Positions 34,270-42,976 of a stretch of 64,000 bases of DNA are shown in pieces (position 1 is the stretch's first letter; every line of letters begins with the position of its first letter). Where the stretch lies: positions 4,216,001 to 4,280,000 of the forward strand of contig NZ_RCCV01000001.1 of the NCBI RefSeq assembly GCF_003664255.1, in the 5' to 3' direction. Under the pieces are notes generated by a model. It saw only the letters and a program-made list of their open reading frames with translations. It had not been told where the DNA came from and did no database searches. A program made the translations under genes and the position numbers. This DNA is from Micromonospora sp. M71_S20 (GTDB lineage: Bacteria > Actinomycetota > Actinomycetes > Mycobacteriales > Micromonosporaceae).

Positions 34270-34884
34270 GTGTCCTGGCGCAGGCCCGGCTGGGCGGTGA
34301 CGGTCATCGTCCTGCTCGCCACGTCCGGGCTCGGCCTGGTCGCCGCCGGACTGGCGACGACCCCGCCCCGCCCGCCCCGGCCGGGGGCCGCCGCCGCCCC
34401 CGTACCGACCCGCCCCGCGCTGCCGCCGCTGCACCGGGCCGAGCCGGTCGACGTGCGGATCCCGGCCATCGACGTACGGGCGCGGATCGTCCCGGTGGGC
34501 GCCGACGCCGACGGGCACCTGGAGGTGCCGCCGCTGGACCGGCCCACCCTGGCCGGCTGGTACCGGCATGGTGCCAGCCCCGGCGAGACCGGCAACGCCG
34601 TGATCGTCGGGCACGTCGACTCCGCCGCCGGCCCCGCCGTATTCTTCGACCTCGGCCGGCTGCGGCCCGGCGACACCGTGCGGATCACCCGCGCCGACGC
34701 CAGCGTCGCCACCTTCGCCGTCGACGGCGTCGGGTCGTACCCGAAGGACCGCTTCCCCACCGACCTGGTCTACGGGCCCAGCGACGCGACCGGCCTGCGC
34801 CTGATCACCTGCGGCGGCCGGTTCGACCGGGACACCGGCAACTACGTCGACAACGTCGTCGTCTTCGCCACCCGGGTGCCGTGA
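34270..34884 (+). CDS. Class F sortase
   Basis: 204 residues with one N-terminal membrane anchor (about 8-30) and a Pro-rich linker. The sortase barrel has the catalytic His115 (NAVIVGHVDS), Cys181 (LRLITCGG) and an Arg shortly after (FDRDTGNYVDNVVVFA), the compact layout of class F enzymes of actinobacteria. GTG 34270 follows GGAGG. Sortases cleave a sorting motif and link the protein to the wall; the class F signal is generally LPxTG-like. The only candidate substrate beside it lacks that motif. Confidence 0.92.
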   Translation: MSWRRPGWAVTVIVLLATSGLGLVAAGLATTPPRPPRPGAAAAPVPTRPALPPLHRAEPVDVRIPAIDVRARIVPVGADADGHLEVPPLDRPTLAGWYRHGASPGETGNAVIVGHVDSAAGPAVFFDLGRLRPGDTVRITRADASVATFAVDGVGSYPKDRFPTDLVYGPSDATGLRLITCGGRFDRDTGNYVDNVVVFATRVP

Positions 34885-34948
34885 CCCCCGGATCCGCCAC
34901 AGCCGAGTACGGTGGCCGCGCGGATGCGGGCGCGACGGAGGGGGACGG

Positions 34949-36052
34949 GTGGCTCGTCGGGTGGGAGAACGGGTGAGGCTGTCGGCCGTGTTCGACCGGC
35001 TGCTCGGCCGACCGCTGCCCGGGCAGCGCGCGCCAGAACCCCCACGCTCCAATCCCGACGCCGTGGTCGACTGCGCCGTCTACGTCGACGGGCGGCGCGA
35101 GCCCGGCCGTCCCCACTACGCCGACGCCTACGCCCGCAGCCGTCGCGGCCGCGACGCCTTCGTCTGGCTGGGCCTGCACGAGCCCGACGCCGCGGTGATG
35201 GCGGCCGTCGGCCGCACCTTCGGGCTCGACGACCTGACCGTCGAGCAGGCCCTCGCCGACGGCCACCGCCCCACGGTGCGCCGCGACGGCGACGTGACCC
35301 TGCTGGTGCTGCGCACCGCCCGTTACGTCGAGCACGCCGAGCTGACCGACACCTCCGAGGTGGTCGACACCGGCGACGTGATGGTGCTGCTCGGCGACCG
35401 CTTCGCCGTCACGGTGCGGCACGGCGCCGCGGGCGCGCTCACCTGCGTGCGCGCCGACGTCGAGCAGCGCCCGGCGGTGCTCGCGCAGGGGCCGTGGGCG
35501 GTCGCGTACGCGGTCTGCGACCGGATGGTCGACCTCTACCTGGAGGTCGCCGGGCACGTCGAGCGGGACCTGGAACGCATCGAGGAGGCGGTGTTCGCCC
35601 GCGACCGCTCGGCCGACATCCAGCACGTCTACCAGCTCAAGCGGGAGGTGGTCGAGTTCAGGCGGGCGGTGCAGCCCCTGCAGGCGCCGCTGCGCTCCCT
35701 GCTCGACCAGCGGCCCGACAACCCGCCGCGCGGCCTGCACCGGTGGTTCGTCGACGTGGACGCCCGGCTGACCCGGGCGGTGGACCGGGTCGCCGCCTAC
35801 GACGACCTGCTGAACTCGATCGTGCAGTCCCGGTTGGCGCAGCTCGCGGTGGAGCAGAACAACGACATGCGCAAGATCGCCGCGTGGGCCGCCATCGCCG
35901 CGACCCAGACCGGCATCGCCGGGATCTACGGCATGAACTTCGCCAACATGCCGGAGCTGCAATGGCGCTACGGCTACCCCGCCGTGCTCGGCCTGATGGC
36001 GCTGACCGCGTTCACCCTGCACCGCCTCTTCCGCCGCTCGGGCTGGCTCTGA
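34949..36052 (+). CDS. corA: CorA-family Mg2+/Co2+ channel protein
   Basis: 367 residues, GTG start after GGAGGGGG. A large cytoplasmic N-terminal domain (about 1-300) with a long stalk helix (LKREVVEFRRAVQPLQAPLRSLL), then two C-terminal membrane helices. The first ends in the diagnostic YGMNFANMPEL, which supplies the GMN selectivity loop, and the second ends at the short basic tail RLFRRSGWL. Length and order match pentameric CorA. It ends 6 bp from the convergent next gene. Confidence 0.94.
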   Translation: MARRVGERVRLSAVFDRLLGRPLPGQRAPEPPRSNPDAVVDCAVYVDGRREPGRPHYADAYARSRRGRDAFVWLGLHEPDAAVMAAVGRTFGLDDLTVEQALADGHRPTVRRDGDVTLLVLRTARYVEHAELTDTSEVVDTGDVMVLLGDRFAVTVRHGAAGALTCVRADVEQRPAVLAQGPWAVAYAVCDRMVDLYLEVAGHVERDLERIEEAVFARDRSADIQHVYQLKREVVEFRRAVQPLQAPLRSLLDQRPDNPPRGLHRWFVDVDARLTRAVDRVAAYDDLLNSIVQSRLAQLAVEQNNDMRKIAAWAAIAATQTGIAGIYGMNFANMPELQWRYGYPAVLGLMALTAFTLHRLFRRSGWL

Positions 36053-36058
36053 GCGCCG

Positions 36059-38242
36059 TCACTCCATCGTGGACGGCTCCGGGATCGCGGGCGCGGGGCT
36101 GGTGCGCGGCATCGGGACCTCGGTGGCCCGGACCGCCGGCGCCGACGCCAGCATCCGGTCGAAGACGTTGCGGAACAGCGTCGACATCGCCGGATCGTCC
36201 GCCAGGGCGCCGACGAACGAGATCGAGGACGCGCTGAAGACCAGGGCGCCGCTGGGCCGCTCCAGGAGGACCAGCGCGGCGCCGCGGCCCCCGGGGTTCT
36301 CCCCCCGGGCGATGACCTGCGCCGGGGACGCCTCGCCGGCCAGCCCGCGCAGCCCGTCGGTCTCCCAGCCGCTGGCGGCGCCGTTGTAACCCGTGCGGCC
36401 GAACCTGCTGCCGACCACCAGGCCCGTGCCGGCCAGCAACGGGTGCTCACGCAGCACCTGGTACGGCGCGTACGTGCCGGCGTCGGTGTAGTTGGTGCCG
36501 AGCAGCTGCGAGGCGGGCAGGCCCAGCTCCGTGTAGATGTCCCGCCTGCCGTCCGCGCGGCGGTAGGTGACCACCGTACGGCCGGAGTTGACCTGCACCC
36601 GCTCGTACAGGCCGTTGCCGCCCGGATAGATCAGCCGGCCGCCGCCGGCCTGGAAGTTGACCAGGCGCTGGCGCATCGTGTCGGACCAGTACTCGGGATG
36701 GCTGCCCAGCACGAGCACCCGGTAGTCGGTGAGCCAGCCGTTGGAGCCGTGCAGGTCGGCGTCCTCGTAGACGTCGAAGGCGAGCCCCTGTCGGGACATC
36801 CAGCGGGTCAGCAGCAGGTCCGAGAAGAGGGTGTGGTCGCGGATCCCGGGATCGTCGACGTTCAGCTCCGTCGACGGCCGACGCAGGAAGAGGGGGCGCC
36901 GGCCGGTCGTGTCCGGGCAGTACTGGCTGTGCCCGCCCCAGCTGTTGTAGGCGTTGTAGGTGAAGGTGGGCAGCAGCACCGCGATCTTGTTGGTGGGGCG
37001 GGTCGGGCGCACGAGGAACGGCACGTACCGGTGCAGCCCGTTCGGGCCCTCCAGCCGGGCGGCGTAGAGGCCGGGCTGCCAGTCGGCGGGAACCCGGAAC
37101 TGCAACCGGTCCGACCACCCGCAGCCGACGCCGAGGAACCCCACCGGCAGCGACTGCACCCCGCCGGTCACGGGCAGCGGTGCCGAGACGACCACGGGGG
37201 CGCCGGGGTTGGGCGCCAGCCGCACCATCGACGCGGTGAGCGACGGGAATCCGGTCGACACCGCGATCCGCGCCACCTCGCCCTGCGCCACGCTCGGCGT
37301 GTTGGCGTAGCCCTGGAGGGCGGCCTGGGTCTGCACCGTCCAGCCGGAACCGACCCTCTTGCCGGTGCCGCTGTTCATCCAGACGGCCCGCCGGTCGGGG
37401 CCGGCGGTGGTGTGGTTGGTCAACCGGTACTGCGCGAGCGCGCCGGTCTGCCGGGCGGTGGCCGCGTCCGGCGGGATCGCGTACAGCGCCCCCTGGCCGG
37501 TGAACCACACCCCGTCGTTGAGGAAGAAGTTGCGAAACCCGGAGCCGATCCGCAGGCCCGAACCCGACGCCCAGGTGCCGCCGCCGAGGTGCCGGTGCCA
37601 GCGGATGTCGCCGTAGTGGTAGGCGTAGAGGACCCCGGAGGTGTCCGCCTGCAACACCGCGCCGGTGAAGCCACCACCGATCCGCGCCCCCTGGACCGTC
37701 CACGTCCTGCTGACCAGGTCGTACTGGTGCAGGAACAGCTCGCCCGCGGCGTTCTGCCCGTAGAACGCGCCGTGGAACCCGCACAGCCGGGGGTAGCGCT
37801 CGAATCCGGCGCCGATCTGCCCGCCGCTGATCCAGGTGCCGGCGCCGGTCGTCGCGTTGGTCAGCCGGTAGCGGTAGTAGTGGACGGTGCCGTCGCCGCG
37901 TACGGCGTAGAGCGAGCCGTCGAGCCCACCGAAGACCGCCCGGAACTGGTGCCACCCGGAGCCGATGCGGCGGCCCGAACCGCTCGCCCACCTGAACGCG
38001 CCGGTCTGCCAGCCCGTGTGCCGGTACCAGTGCAGCGCGCCGTCGGCCTGGATGGCGAAGATGACGCCGTATCCGCCGCCGACCAGGCGGATGAACCGTT
38101 GCTGCGGGTCGTGGCGGGGCGCGGCGGCCGACGCGCCGGACGGGCCCGCCAGCAGCAGCGGCGGCACGGAGGCGGCGATGACGGCACCGTCGCGCAGCAA
38201 CCGTCGGCGTGATACGCCCCCCAGGTCCGGCATGTTCCCCAT
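36059..38242 (-). CDS. Tat-exported tachylectin-like propeller fused to an N,N-dimethylformamidase-like domain
   Basis: 727 residues. A twin-Arg signal (VSRRRLLRDGAVIAAS, then a hydrophobic run to GASA at about 40) predicts Tat export of a folded protein. Residues about 45-310 hold repeated blades of the type WASGSGRRIGSGWHQF..., matching tachylectin-2-like lectin propellers. The second half (about 320-700; GFLGVGCGWSDRLQFRVPADW, NAYNSWGGHSQY, VLVLGSHPEYWSDTMRQRL) resembles the large subunit domain of N,N-dimethylformamidase. A carbohydrate-binding, secreted hydrolase or amidase is implied. The domain pair is unusual and its substrate is unknown. No gene for a small DMFase subunit is nearby. 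Confidence 0.83.
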   Translation of the reverse strand: MGNMPDLGGVSRRRLLRDGAVIAASVPPLLLAGPSGASAAAPRHDPQQRFIRLVGGGYGVIFAIQADGALHWYRHTGWQTGAFRWASGSGRRIGSGWHQFRAVFGGLDGSLYAVRGDGTVHYYRYRLTNATTGAGTWISGGQIGAGFERYPRLCGFHGAFYGQNAAGELFLHQYDLVSRTWTVQGARIGGGFTGAVLQADTSGVLYAYHYGDIRWHRHLGGGTWASGSGLRIGSGFRNFFLNDGVWFTGQGALYAIPPDAATARQTGALAQYRLTNHTTAGPDRRAVWMNSGTGKRVGSGWTVQTQAALQGYANTPSVAQGEVARIAVSTGFPSLTASMVRLAPNPGAPVVVSAPLPVTGGVQSLPVGFLGVGCGWSDRLQFRVPADWQPGLYAARLEGPNGLHRYVPFLVRPTRPTNKIAVLLPTFTYNAYNSWGGHSQYCPDTTGRRPLFLRRPSTELNVDDPGIRDHTLFSDLLLTRWMSRQGLAFDVYEDADLHGSNGWLTDYRVLVLGSHPEYWSDTMRQRLVNFQAGGGRLIYPGGNGLYERVQVNSGRTVVTYRRADGRRDIYTELGLPASQLLGTNYTDAGTYAPYQVLREHPLLAGTGLVVGSRFGRTGYNGAASGWETDGLRGLAGEASPAQVIARGENPGGRGAALVLLERPSGALVFSASSISFVGALADDPAMSTLFRNVFDRMLASAPAVRATEVPMPRTSPAPAIPEPSTME

Positions 38243-38489
38243 GGCGACCCCTCTCCGGCGAGGCGGATGTGCTGGGCAACCTACGGAACCAAGGGCGACG
38301 GCGTGACCCCGTCGAGCGCCCGCGGCGGGAATTCGGATGATCCGCGAGCACCTGCGACCGGCCGGCCCGCGCCGGTCCCGCCGATCAAGGGATTGACGGA
38401 ATGCAATTGATAGTTGTCGATCGACGGCCCAAGGTCGGTACGGCCGGGCTGCGGGCGGCCCGATCAGCGGCGGGCGGCGGGCGCTCCGG

Positions 38490-39962
38490 TCAGGGCGCGC
38501 AGGGCGGGGCCTGCGTGTCGCCGGCCGCGAGGGCGCGCAGCGGGACCGGCTTGACCGGCGCCTGCGCGGTGAACGCCCCGACCTCCTCCGGCCCCCGGCC
38601 GGTCAGCGTGCAGATGAGCTGACAGAGGCCCGGCTGGCAGGACCGGCCCTGGCACAGGCCCATCCCGACGCGGGTCACCAGCTTCACCGCGTTCGCGGTG
38701 CCCAGGTGCGGGTTGGCCCGCAGCGCGCGGCGCACGTCACCGGCCCGCACCTCCTCGCAGCGGCAGAGCACGGTGTCGTCGGTGACCAGGCTGCCCAGGG
38801 CCGCCCGGTCCGGCGCGAACCGGTCGAGCACCTGGGTGACGAAACGTCGCCGGCGCCGCAGTTCCCGGCGCACCGGGCCGGCCAGCGCGGCGGCCCGGCG
38901 CTCGTCGAGCAGCCCCAGGTCGCGCAGCACGCCGAGGGCGGCCAACCGGCCCTCGACCACCGCCTGCTCGGCACCCGCGACGCCGGTCAGCTCGCCGGCC
39001 ACCGCGATCCGGGGCACCGAGGTGCGCAACCACTCGTCGTGCCGGACCACCCAGCCGCCCGCGGGCGAGTCCCAGGTCACCGCGCAACCGGCCTGGCGGG
39101 CCAGCTCGACGGAGGGGACGAAGCCGTACCCCAGCGCCAGCACGTCGCAGGGCACGTCCCGGTCGGTCCCGGGCACCGGCTGCCCCGTGGCGCCGACCTC
39201 GGCGAGGGTCACCCTGCTCAGGTCCGGATCGCCGTCGGCGCGGCGGACCACCGTGGCGAACCGGACCGGCACCCCCGCCCGGCGCAGCACGCGCAGCGCC
39301 CCGACGCCCTCAGCGATCTTGCCGCCCGCGCCCGCCGCGGCGGCCAGCCCGGCCGGTCCGGGCAACAGGTCGCGGCGGCGTTGGACCAGCGCGACCTCGA
39401 CCACCCGGGCACCGGCGCGCACCAGTTGGGCGGCGACCACCAGCAGCAGCGGATGCCCCCCGGCCAGCACGAACCGGCCGCCCGGCAGCAGGCCCTGCGC
39501 CTTGACGAACGTCTGCACGCCGCCCGCCGTGAGCACTCCCGGCAGGGTCCAGCCGGGAAACGGCACCGGCAGGTCGTACGCGCCGGCGGTGAGCAGCACC
39601 GCCCGGGGTTCGAGCAGGCGGACCCCGGCCGGGCCGTGCGTGGCGACCCGGTAGCGGCCCGGCGGTGGCTGCTCGCCCGCGTACCCGTCGAGGCCGGCCC
39701 GGGTGCCGAGGACGCCCCACACCGTGGTGTCGGCGAGCCACCGGACGCCGGGAGCGGCGGTGGCCTCGGCGAGCAGCGCCCGACCGGCGGAGGACGGTGC
39801 GGCCGGCGGGGCGAAGCCGGCCGGCGGCCGGCGGTGGATCTGCCCGCCCGGCTGCTCCTGCTCGTCGACGACGGTGACGGCGGCGCCGTGCCGGCCGAGG
39901 GTGGCGGCGGCGGCCAGCCCGGCCGGGCCGGCGCCGACCACCACCACGTCGGGCGCGCTCAC
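38490..39962 (-). CDS. FAD/NAD(P)-dependent dehydrogenase subunit with C-terminal Cys cluster (HcnB/LhpE/OoxA-like)
   Basis: 490 residues. FAD motif VVVGAGPAGLAAAATLG (5-21), EQEQPGGQIHRR and a second dinucleotide fold (about 155-190, FVLAGGHPLLLVVAAQLV). The last 100 residues carry a BFD-like [2Fe-2S] domain: CRCEEVR (about 398-404), then GLCQGRSCQPGLCQ (about 435-448). This is the large subunit of three-part amino- or imino-acid dehydrogenases (D-hydroxyproline dehydrogenase, opine oxidase, HcnABC cyanide synthase). It overlaps the small [2Fe-2S] gene by GTGA and is the last gene of the leftward operon. Confidence 0.88.
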   Translation of the reverse strand: MSAPDVVVVGAGPAGLAAAATLGRHGAAVTVVDEQEQPGGQIHRRPPAGFAPPAAPSSAGRALLAEATAAPGVRWLADTTVWGVLGTRAGLDGYAGEQPPPGRYRVATHGPAGVRLLEPRAVLLTAGAYDLPVPFPGWTLPGVLTAGGVQTFVKAQGLLPGGRFVLAGGHPLLLVVAAQLVRAGARVVEVALVQRRRDLLPGPAGLAAAAGAGGKIAEGVGALRVLRRAGVPVRFATVVRRADGDPDLSRVTLAEVGATGQPVPGTDRDVPCDVLALGYGFVPSVELARQAGCAVTWDSPAGGWVVRHDEWLRTSVPRIAVAGELTGVAGAEQAVVEGRLAALGVLRDLGLLDERRAAALAGPVRRELRRRRRFVTQVLDRFAPDRAALGSLVTDDTVLCRCEEVRAGDVRRALRANPHLGTANAVKLVTRVGMGLCQGRSCQPGLCQLICTLTGRGPEEVGAFTAQAPVKPVPLRALAAGDTQAPPCAP

Positions 39963-40219
39963 CGGGGCACCGCCGTGCGGACCCGCATGTCGGCCCGCAC
40001 CCGGATCAGGCAGGACCGCTGGCAGGGCACGTCATCCACGGTGACGACGCACTCGAAGCAGACGCCCATGTTGCAGTAGGGCCCCCGGCGGGCGCCGCCG
40101 CGCGTGGTGCCGACGGCCCGCTGCCCGGCGGCGAGCAGCGCGGTGGCCAGCGACTCGCCCGGGTGGGCGGACACCGGCCGCCCGTCCACCTCGATGGTGA
40201 CCGGCGCGGGCCGGTGCAT
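39959..40219 (-). CDS. Small [2Fe-2S] subunit of the dehydrogenase (HcnA/LhpF/OoxX-like)
   Basis: 86 residues from ATG 40219, which follows GAGG by 9 nt. A TTG at 40270 would add 17 residues and overlap the upstream stop; it is less likely but fits the tight packing of the operon. The sequence is a plant-ferredoxin-type domain: VTIEVDGRPVSAHPGESLATALLAAG, then a Cys pattern in GPYCNMGVCFECVVTVDDVPCQRSC that holds the cluster. It passes electrons between the two flavoprotein subunits on either side. Confidence 0.88.
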   Translation of the reverse strand: MHRPAPVTIEVDGRPVSAHPGESLATALLAAGQRAVGTTRGGARRGPYCNMGVCFECVVTVDDVPCQRSCLIRVRADMRVRTAVPR

Positions 40220-40262
40220 CGCGGTGCGCCTCGGCGCCTGCGCGGGCTCCGGCGGACGGTGT

Positions 40263-41450
40263 TCAGACAAAGTTCAGCGCTCCGAAGCGGGAGGGTGAGT
40301 AGTCCTCGATCGACCGGTCGGGCTCGCCGGTGACGACCATGGCGGCGAGCAGCCGGGCGTAGGTGAGACCGAGGGTGAAGGCCGAGCCGCCGGTGGCGAC
40401 GTACAGTCCCGGCCGGCGCGGCACCGCGCCGAGCAGCGGCAGATGGTCCGGGGTGAGCGTGGTCATGCCCGTCCACGTCCGGATCACCGGCAGGTCGAAC
40501 ACCGCCGGCACCACCCGGGCGGCGTCGGCGTTGCCCACCAGCGACTCGTACCGCAGCTCCGGGTTGGTCTCCAGGTCGACCCGCCCGGCGCGGCTGACCA
40601 GCTTGGCCGGCCATCCGCCACCGATCAGCACGTTGCCGTCCTCGGTCTGCTTCATCGACAGCCGCCGGCCGACGTGCTGGATCAGGTGCGGCAGGAACGG
40701 CCGGCTGCGGGCGGTGGCGCTCATCGTCAGCCCGACCGGGAAGACCGGCAACCGGACGTCGGCCATCGCGGCCAGCTCGGCGGTCCAGACGCCCCCGGCG
40801 AGCACGACCGTGTCGGCCAGGTGGGTCTCCCCGGCGGTGTCCCCCGGGCCGGCCCCGGTGCGCAGTTCCCAGTGCCGGCCGCGCCGGTGCAGCCCGGTGA
40901 CCCGGCAGCCGGTGCGCAGCACGGCACCGTGGCGGCCGGCGGCCCGGGCCAGCGCCGGGGTGACCAGCCGGGGGTTGGCCTTTCCTTCGCCGGGCACGTG
41001 ACCGGCGGCGAGCACGGTGTCCGCCAGGTACGGCGCGAACCGGCGCAGCTCCGGGCCGGAGAGCACGGCGACGTCGAGCCCGTACTCGCGTTCCAGGGCC
41101 GCCTTGCGATCCAGCACGGCGATCTCCGCCGGGGTCTCGGCGAGCATCAGCCCGCCGGTGCGGGACACTCCGCAGCGCTCGCCGAGCTCGTCCTCGATGG
41201 TCGCCCAGGCCCGCACGGCGTCCAGGTGCAGCGGCAGCGCGCGGGCCGCCGCCCGGGCCGCGTCGTCGCCGTGCTCGACCATCCGGAACTCCAGCTGGAA
41301 GTGCAGGCTGCCCGCGTTCTGCCCGGAGGCGTGCCGGTTGACCTGGTCCTTCTCGACGAGCAGGACCCGATTGCCGGCGCGGGCCAGGTGCCAGGCGGTC
41401 GCGCAGCCGAGCAGGCCGCCGCCGACGACCGCCGTGTCGTACACGGTCAC
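40263..41450 (-). CDS. FAD-dependent amino/imino-acid dehydrogenase subunit (HcnC/LhpB/OoxB-like, DadA fold)
   Basis: 395 residues, GTG 41450, overlapping the DapA-like stop by 4 bp. FAD motif DTAVVGGGLLGCATAWHLARAG (5-26), EKDQVNRHASGQNAGSLHFQLE and the closing GLYVATGGSAFTLGLTYARLLA of the DAO/glycine-oxidase family. In three-part enzymes of this kind this subunit carries the substrate-oxidising FAD. The ASGQNAG stretch is typical of the opine-oxidase/hydroxyproline-dehydrogenase branch. The exact substrate cannot be read; D-hydroxyproline, proline, opines and glycine are all known for the superfamily. Confidence 0.88.
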   Translation of the reverse strand: MTVYDTAVVGGGLLGCATAWHLARAGNRVLLVEKDQVNRHASGQNAGSLHFQLEFRMVEHGDDAARAAARALPLHLDAVRAWATIEDELGERCGVSRTGGLMLAETPAEIAVLDRKAALEREYGLDVAVLSGPELRRFAPYLADTVLAAGHVPGEGKANPRLVTPALARAAGRHGAVLRTGCRVTGLHRRGRHWELRTGAGPGDTAGETHLADTVVLAGGVWTAELAAMADVRLPVFPVGLTMSATARSRPFLPHLIQHVGRRLSMKQTEDGNVLIGGGWPAKLVSRAGRVDLETNPELRYESLVGNADAARVVPAVFDLPVIRTWTGMTTLTPDHLPLLGAVPRRPGLYVATGGSAFTLGLTYARLLAAMVVTGEPDRSIEDYSPSRFGALNFV

Positions 41451-42367
41451 GGCAGCAGGTCGAGCTGGGTCATGGTGGCCCGGACGCGGTCCTGTTCGGC
41501 GGGGGTCAGCGGGAGCAGCGGCGCGCGCACGTGGCCGGCCGGCACGCCGCGCAGCGTGAGCGCGTACTTCATGATCGCCTGCGCGTTGCCGAACCGGGCG
41601 CCGTAGTCGGGCCCGAACCAGTCCTCCATGATCACCCGGTCGCGGGCGCCGAGCATCCGGGCCCGGTCAAGGTCCCCGGCGCGCAGGGCGCGGAAGAAGT
41701 CGGGGTGGTCGGCGCCGAGCACGGCGCCGGCGCCCATCAGCCCGTCGCCACCGATCGTGGTCATCAGCTCGATGCCCACCTCGTTGGTGGGGATGCCGAA
41801 GTAGCGCACCCGGTGCCGCAGGGCCACCAGGCTCCGGACGAAGCCGCCGAAGTCCGGAGTGGAGTTCTTGACCGCCACCACGGTGTCCAGCGCGCTCAGC
41901 TCCAGCAGCAGGTCAGCGTCCAGGTCGACGCCCGTGCCGCGCGGCCAGTTGTAGACGCAGAGCGGCAGGTCCACCGCCTCGGAGACGGCCCGGTAGAAGG
42001 CCACGACCTCGGCCCGGGTGGGCACCACGTACGGCGGCGGGGTGAGCAGGATGCCGTGCAGGCCGGCGTCCCGGGCGGCCTCGGCGTGCCGGATCGCCTC
42101 CGCCGGCGTGTACGCGTTGCAGCCGCCGAGGACGGTGAGCCGGTCGCCGACCCGCTCGGCGGCCGTCCGGAACAGCTCGGCCCGTTCGTGTTCGCTGAGA
42201 CTGAACCACTCGCCGGTGGTCCCGCCGACGATCACCCCGTGCAGCCGCTCGGCGGCGAGCCAGTCCAGTTGCCCGCGCCAGGCGGCGAGGTCCAGCTCAC
42301 CCGTGGCGGTGAACGGGGTGGTGACGGCCGGCAGGTAGCCGAACCAGTCGACGCTGTCACGGTCCAC
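41447..42367 (-). CDS. Dihydrodipicolinate synthase-family (class I aldolase) lyase or deaminase
   Basis: 306-residue (beta/alpha)8 barrel. Schiff-base Lys167 (VVAVKNST), Tyr139 (LCVYNWPRGTG) and the Thr pair in GGTTGEWFSLSEHER (48-62) are in place. The family includes DHDPS, sialic-acid lyase, KDG aldolase and Pyr4H2C deaminase; the latter acts right after D-hydroxyproline dehydrogenase, which is what the neighbours resemble. It cannot be the housekeeping DHDPS by context. GTG 42367 follows AAAGGA. First gene of the leftward operon, 72 bp after the regulator on the same strand. Confidence 0.87.
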   Translation of the reverse strand: MDRDSVDWFGYLPAVTTPFTATGELDLAAWRGQLDWLAAERLHGVIVGGTTGEWFSLSEHERAELFRTAAERVGDRLTVLGGCNAYTPAEAIRHAEAARDAGLHGILLTPPPYVVPTRAEVVAFYRAVSEAVDLPLCVYNWPRGTGVDLDADLLLELSALDTVVAVKNSTPDFGGFVRSLVALRHRVRYFGIPTNEVGIELMTTIGGDGLMGAGAVLGADHPDFFRALRAGDLDRARMLGARDRVIMEDWFGPDYGARFGNAQAIMKYALTLRGVPAGHVRAPLLPLTPAEQDRVRATMTQLDLLP

Positions 42368-42439
42368 TGCGGGTCCTTTCGACGGGCGGCGTCGTACCGC
42401 CCACGTGCGCGACGTGGGCCGGGTGACGTGCCGGGTGGG

Positions 42440-42976
42440 TCAGGGGGTCGGCGGGGTGACCGCGATGATGAGCCGGGCCCGCTGGTCGCTGGCGTTGCGG
42501 TAGAGGTGGGGCAGCCGGGAGTCGAAGGTGATCGCCTCGCCGGTCTTCAGCACGTACTTCTCGCCGCCGATCTCGGCGACGACCTCACCGGTGACGGCGA
42601 TCGCGCACTCGGTGGAGGGGTGCGCCCACGGCTCGGTGGAGCTGGCGTCGCCGGGCGCCAGCTCGGCTTCGAGCACCTCCAGGTCGCCCCGCCCCGGCGT
42701 GAGGCGGTCGTAGGCGATCTGCCCGGGAGGCGCGGCGAGCCGGGACCGCGAGCCGGGCCGGCTGATGTGCACCAGCGGGGCGTCCGGCTCGGAGAACAGC
42801 GCCGCTATGGAGGTGTCGAAGACCTTGGCGAGCTTACGCAGGGTGGCCAGGCTGGGGTCCGTGGCGCCGTTCTCGATCTGGCTGAGCAGGGCGGGCGACA
42901 CGTCGGCCGCGGCCGCGAGCTGGCGCAGCGTGAGGGAGTGCTGCTGGCGCAGGTCGCGGAGCTGGTCACCGAGCAT
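42440..42976 (-). CDS. XRE-family regulator with C-terminal cupin domain
   Basis: 178 residues, ATG 42976 after GAGGAAAG. N-terminal HTH (LRDLRQQHSLTLRQLAAAADVSPALLSQIENGATDPSLATLRKLAK, about 6-51, shown here in pieces as LTLRQLAAAADVSPALLSQI and GATDPSLATLRKLA) and a small beta-barrel cupin (about 95-172; HPSTECAIAVTGEVVAEIGG, ITFDSRLPHLYRN) that binds a small effector. Such regulators (PuuR-like) usually repress catabolic genes next to them. It lies at the head of the leftward operon, with the peptide-importer operon starting divergently across the shared control region. Confidence 0.92.
   Translation of the reverse strand: MLGDQLRDLRQQHSLTLRQLAAAADVSPALLSQIENGATDPSLATLRKLAKVFDTSIAALFSEPDAPLVHISRPGSRSRLAAPPGQIAYDRLTPGRGDLEVLEAELAPGDASSTEPWAHPSTECAIAVTGEVVAEIGGEKYVLKTGEAITFDSRLPHLYRNASDQRARLIIAVTPPTP

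Noticed and set aside
38243-38489. Small gene in the AT-richer gap (frame at 38401-38622)
   Set aside because: No ribosome site and it runs antisense into the dehydrogenase gene; I see nothing definite in this gap.
38490-41450. HcnABC-type hydrogen cyanide synthase
   Set aside because: Subunit types and sizes match, but the coupled DapA-family gene and peptide importer fit imino-acid or opine catabolism better, and the superfamily cannot be split by eye.
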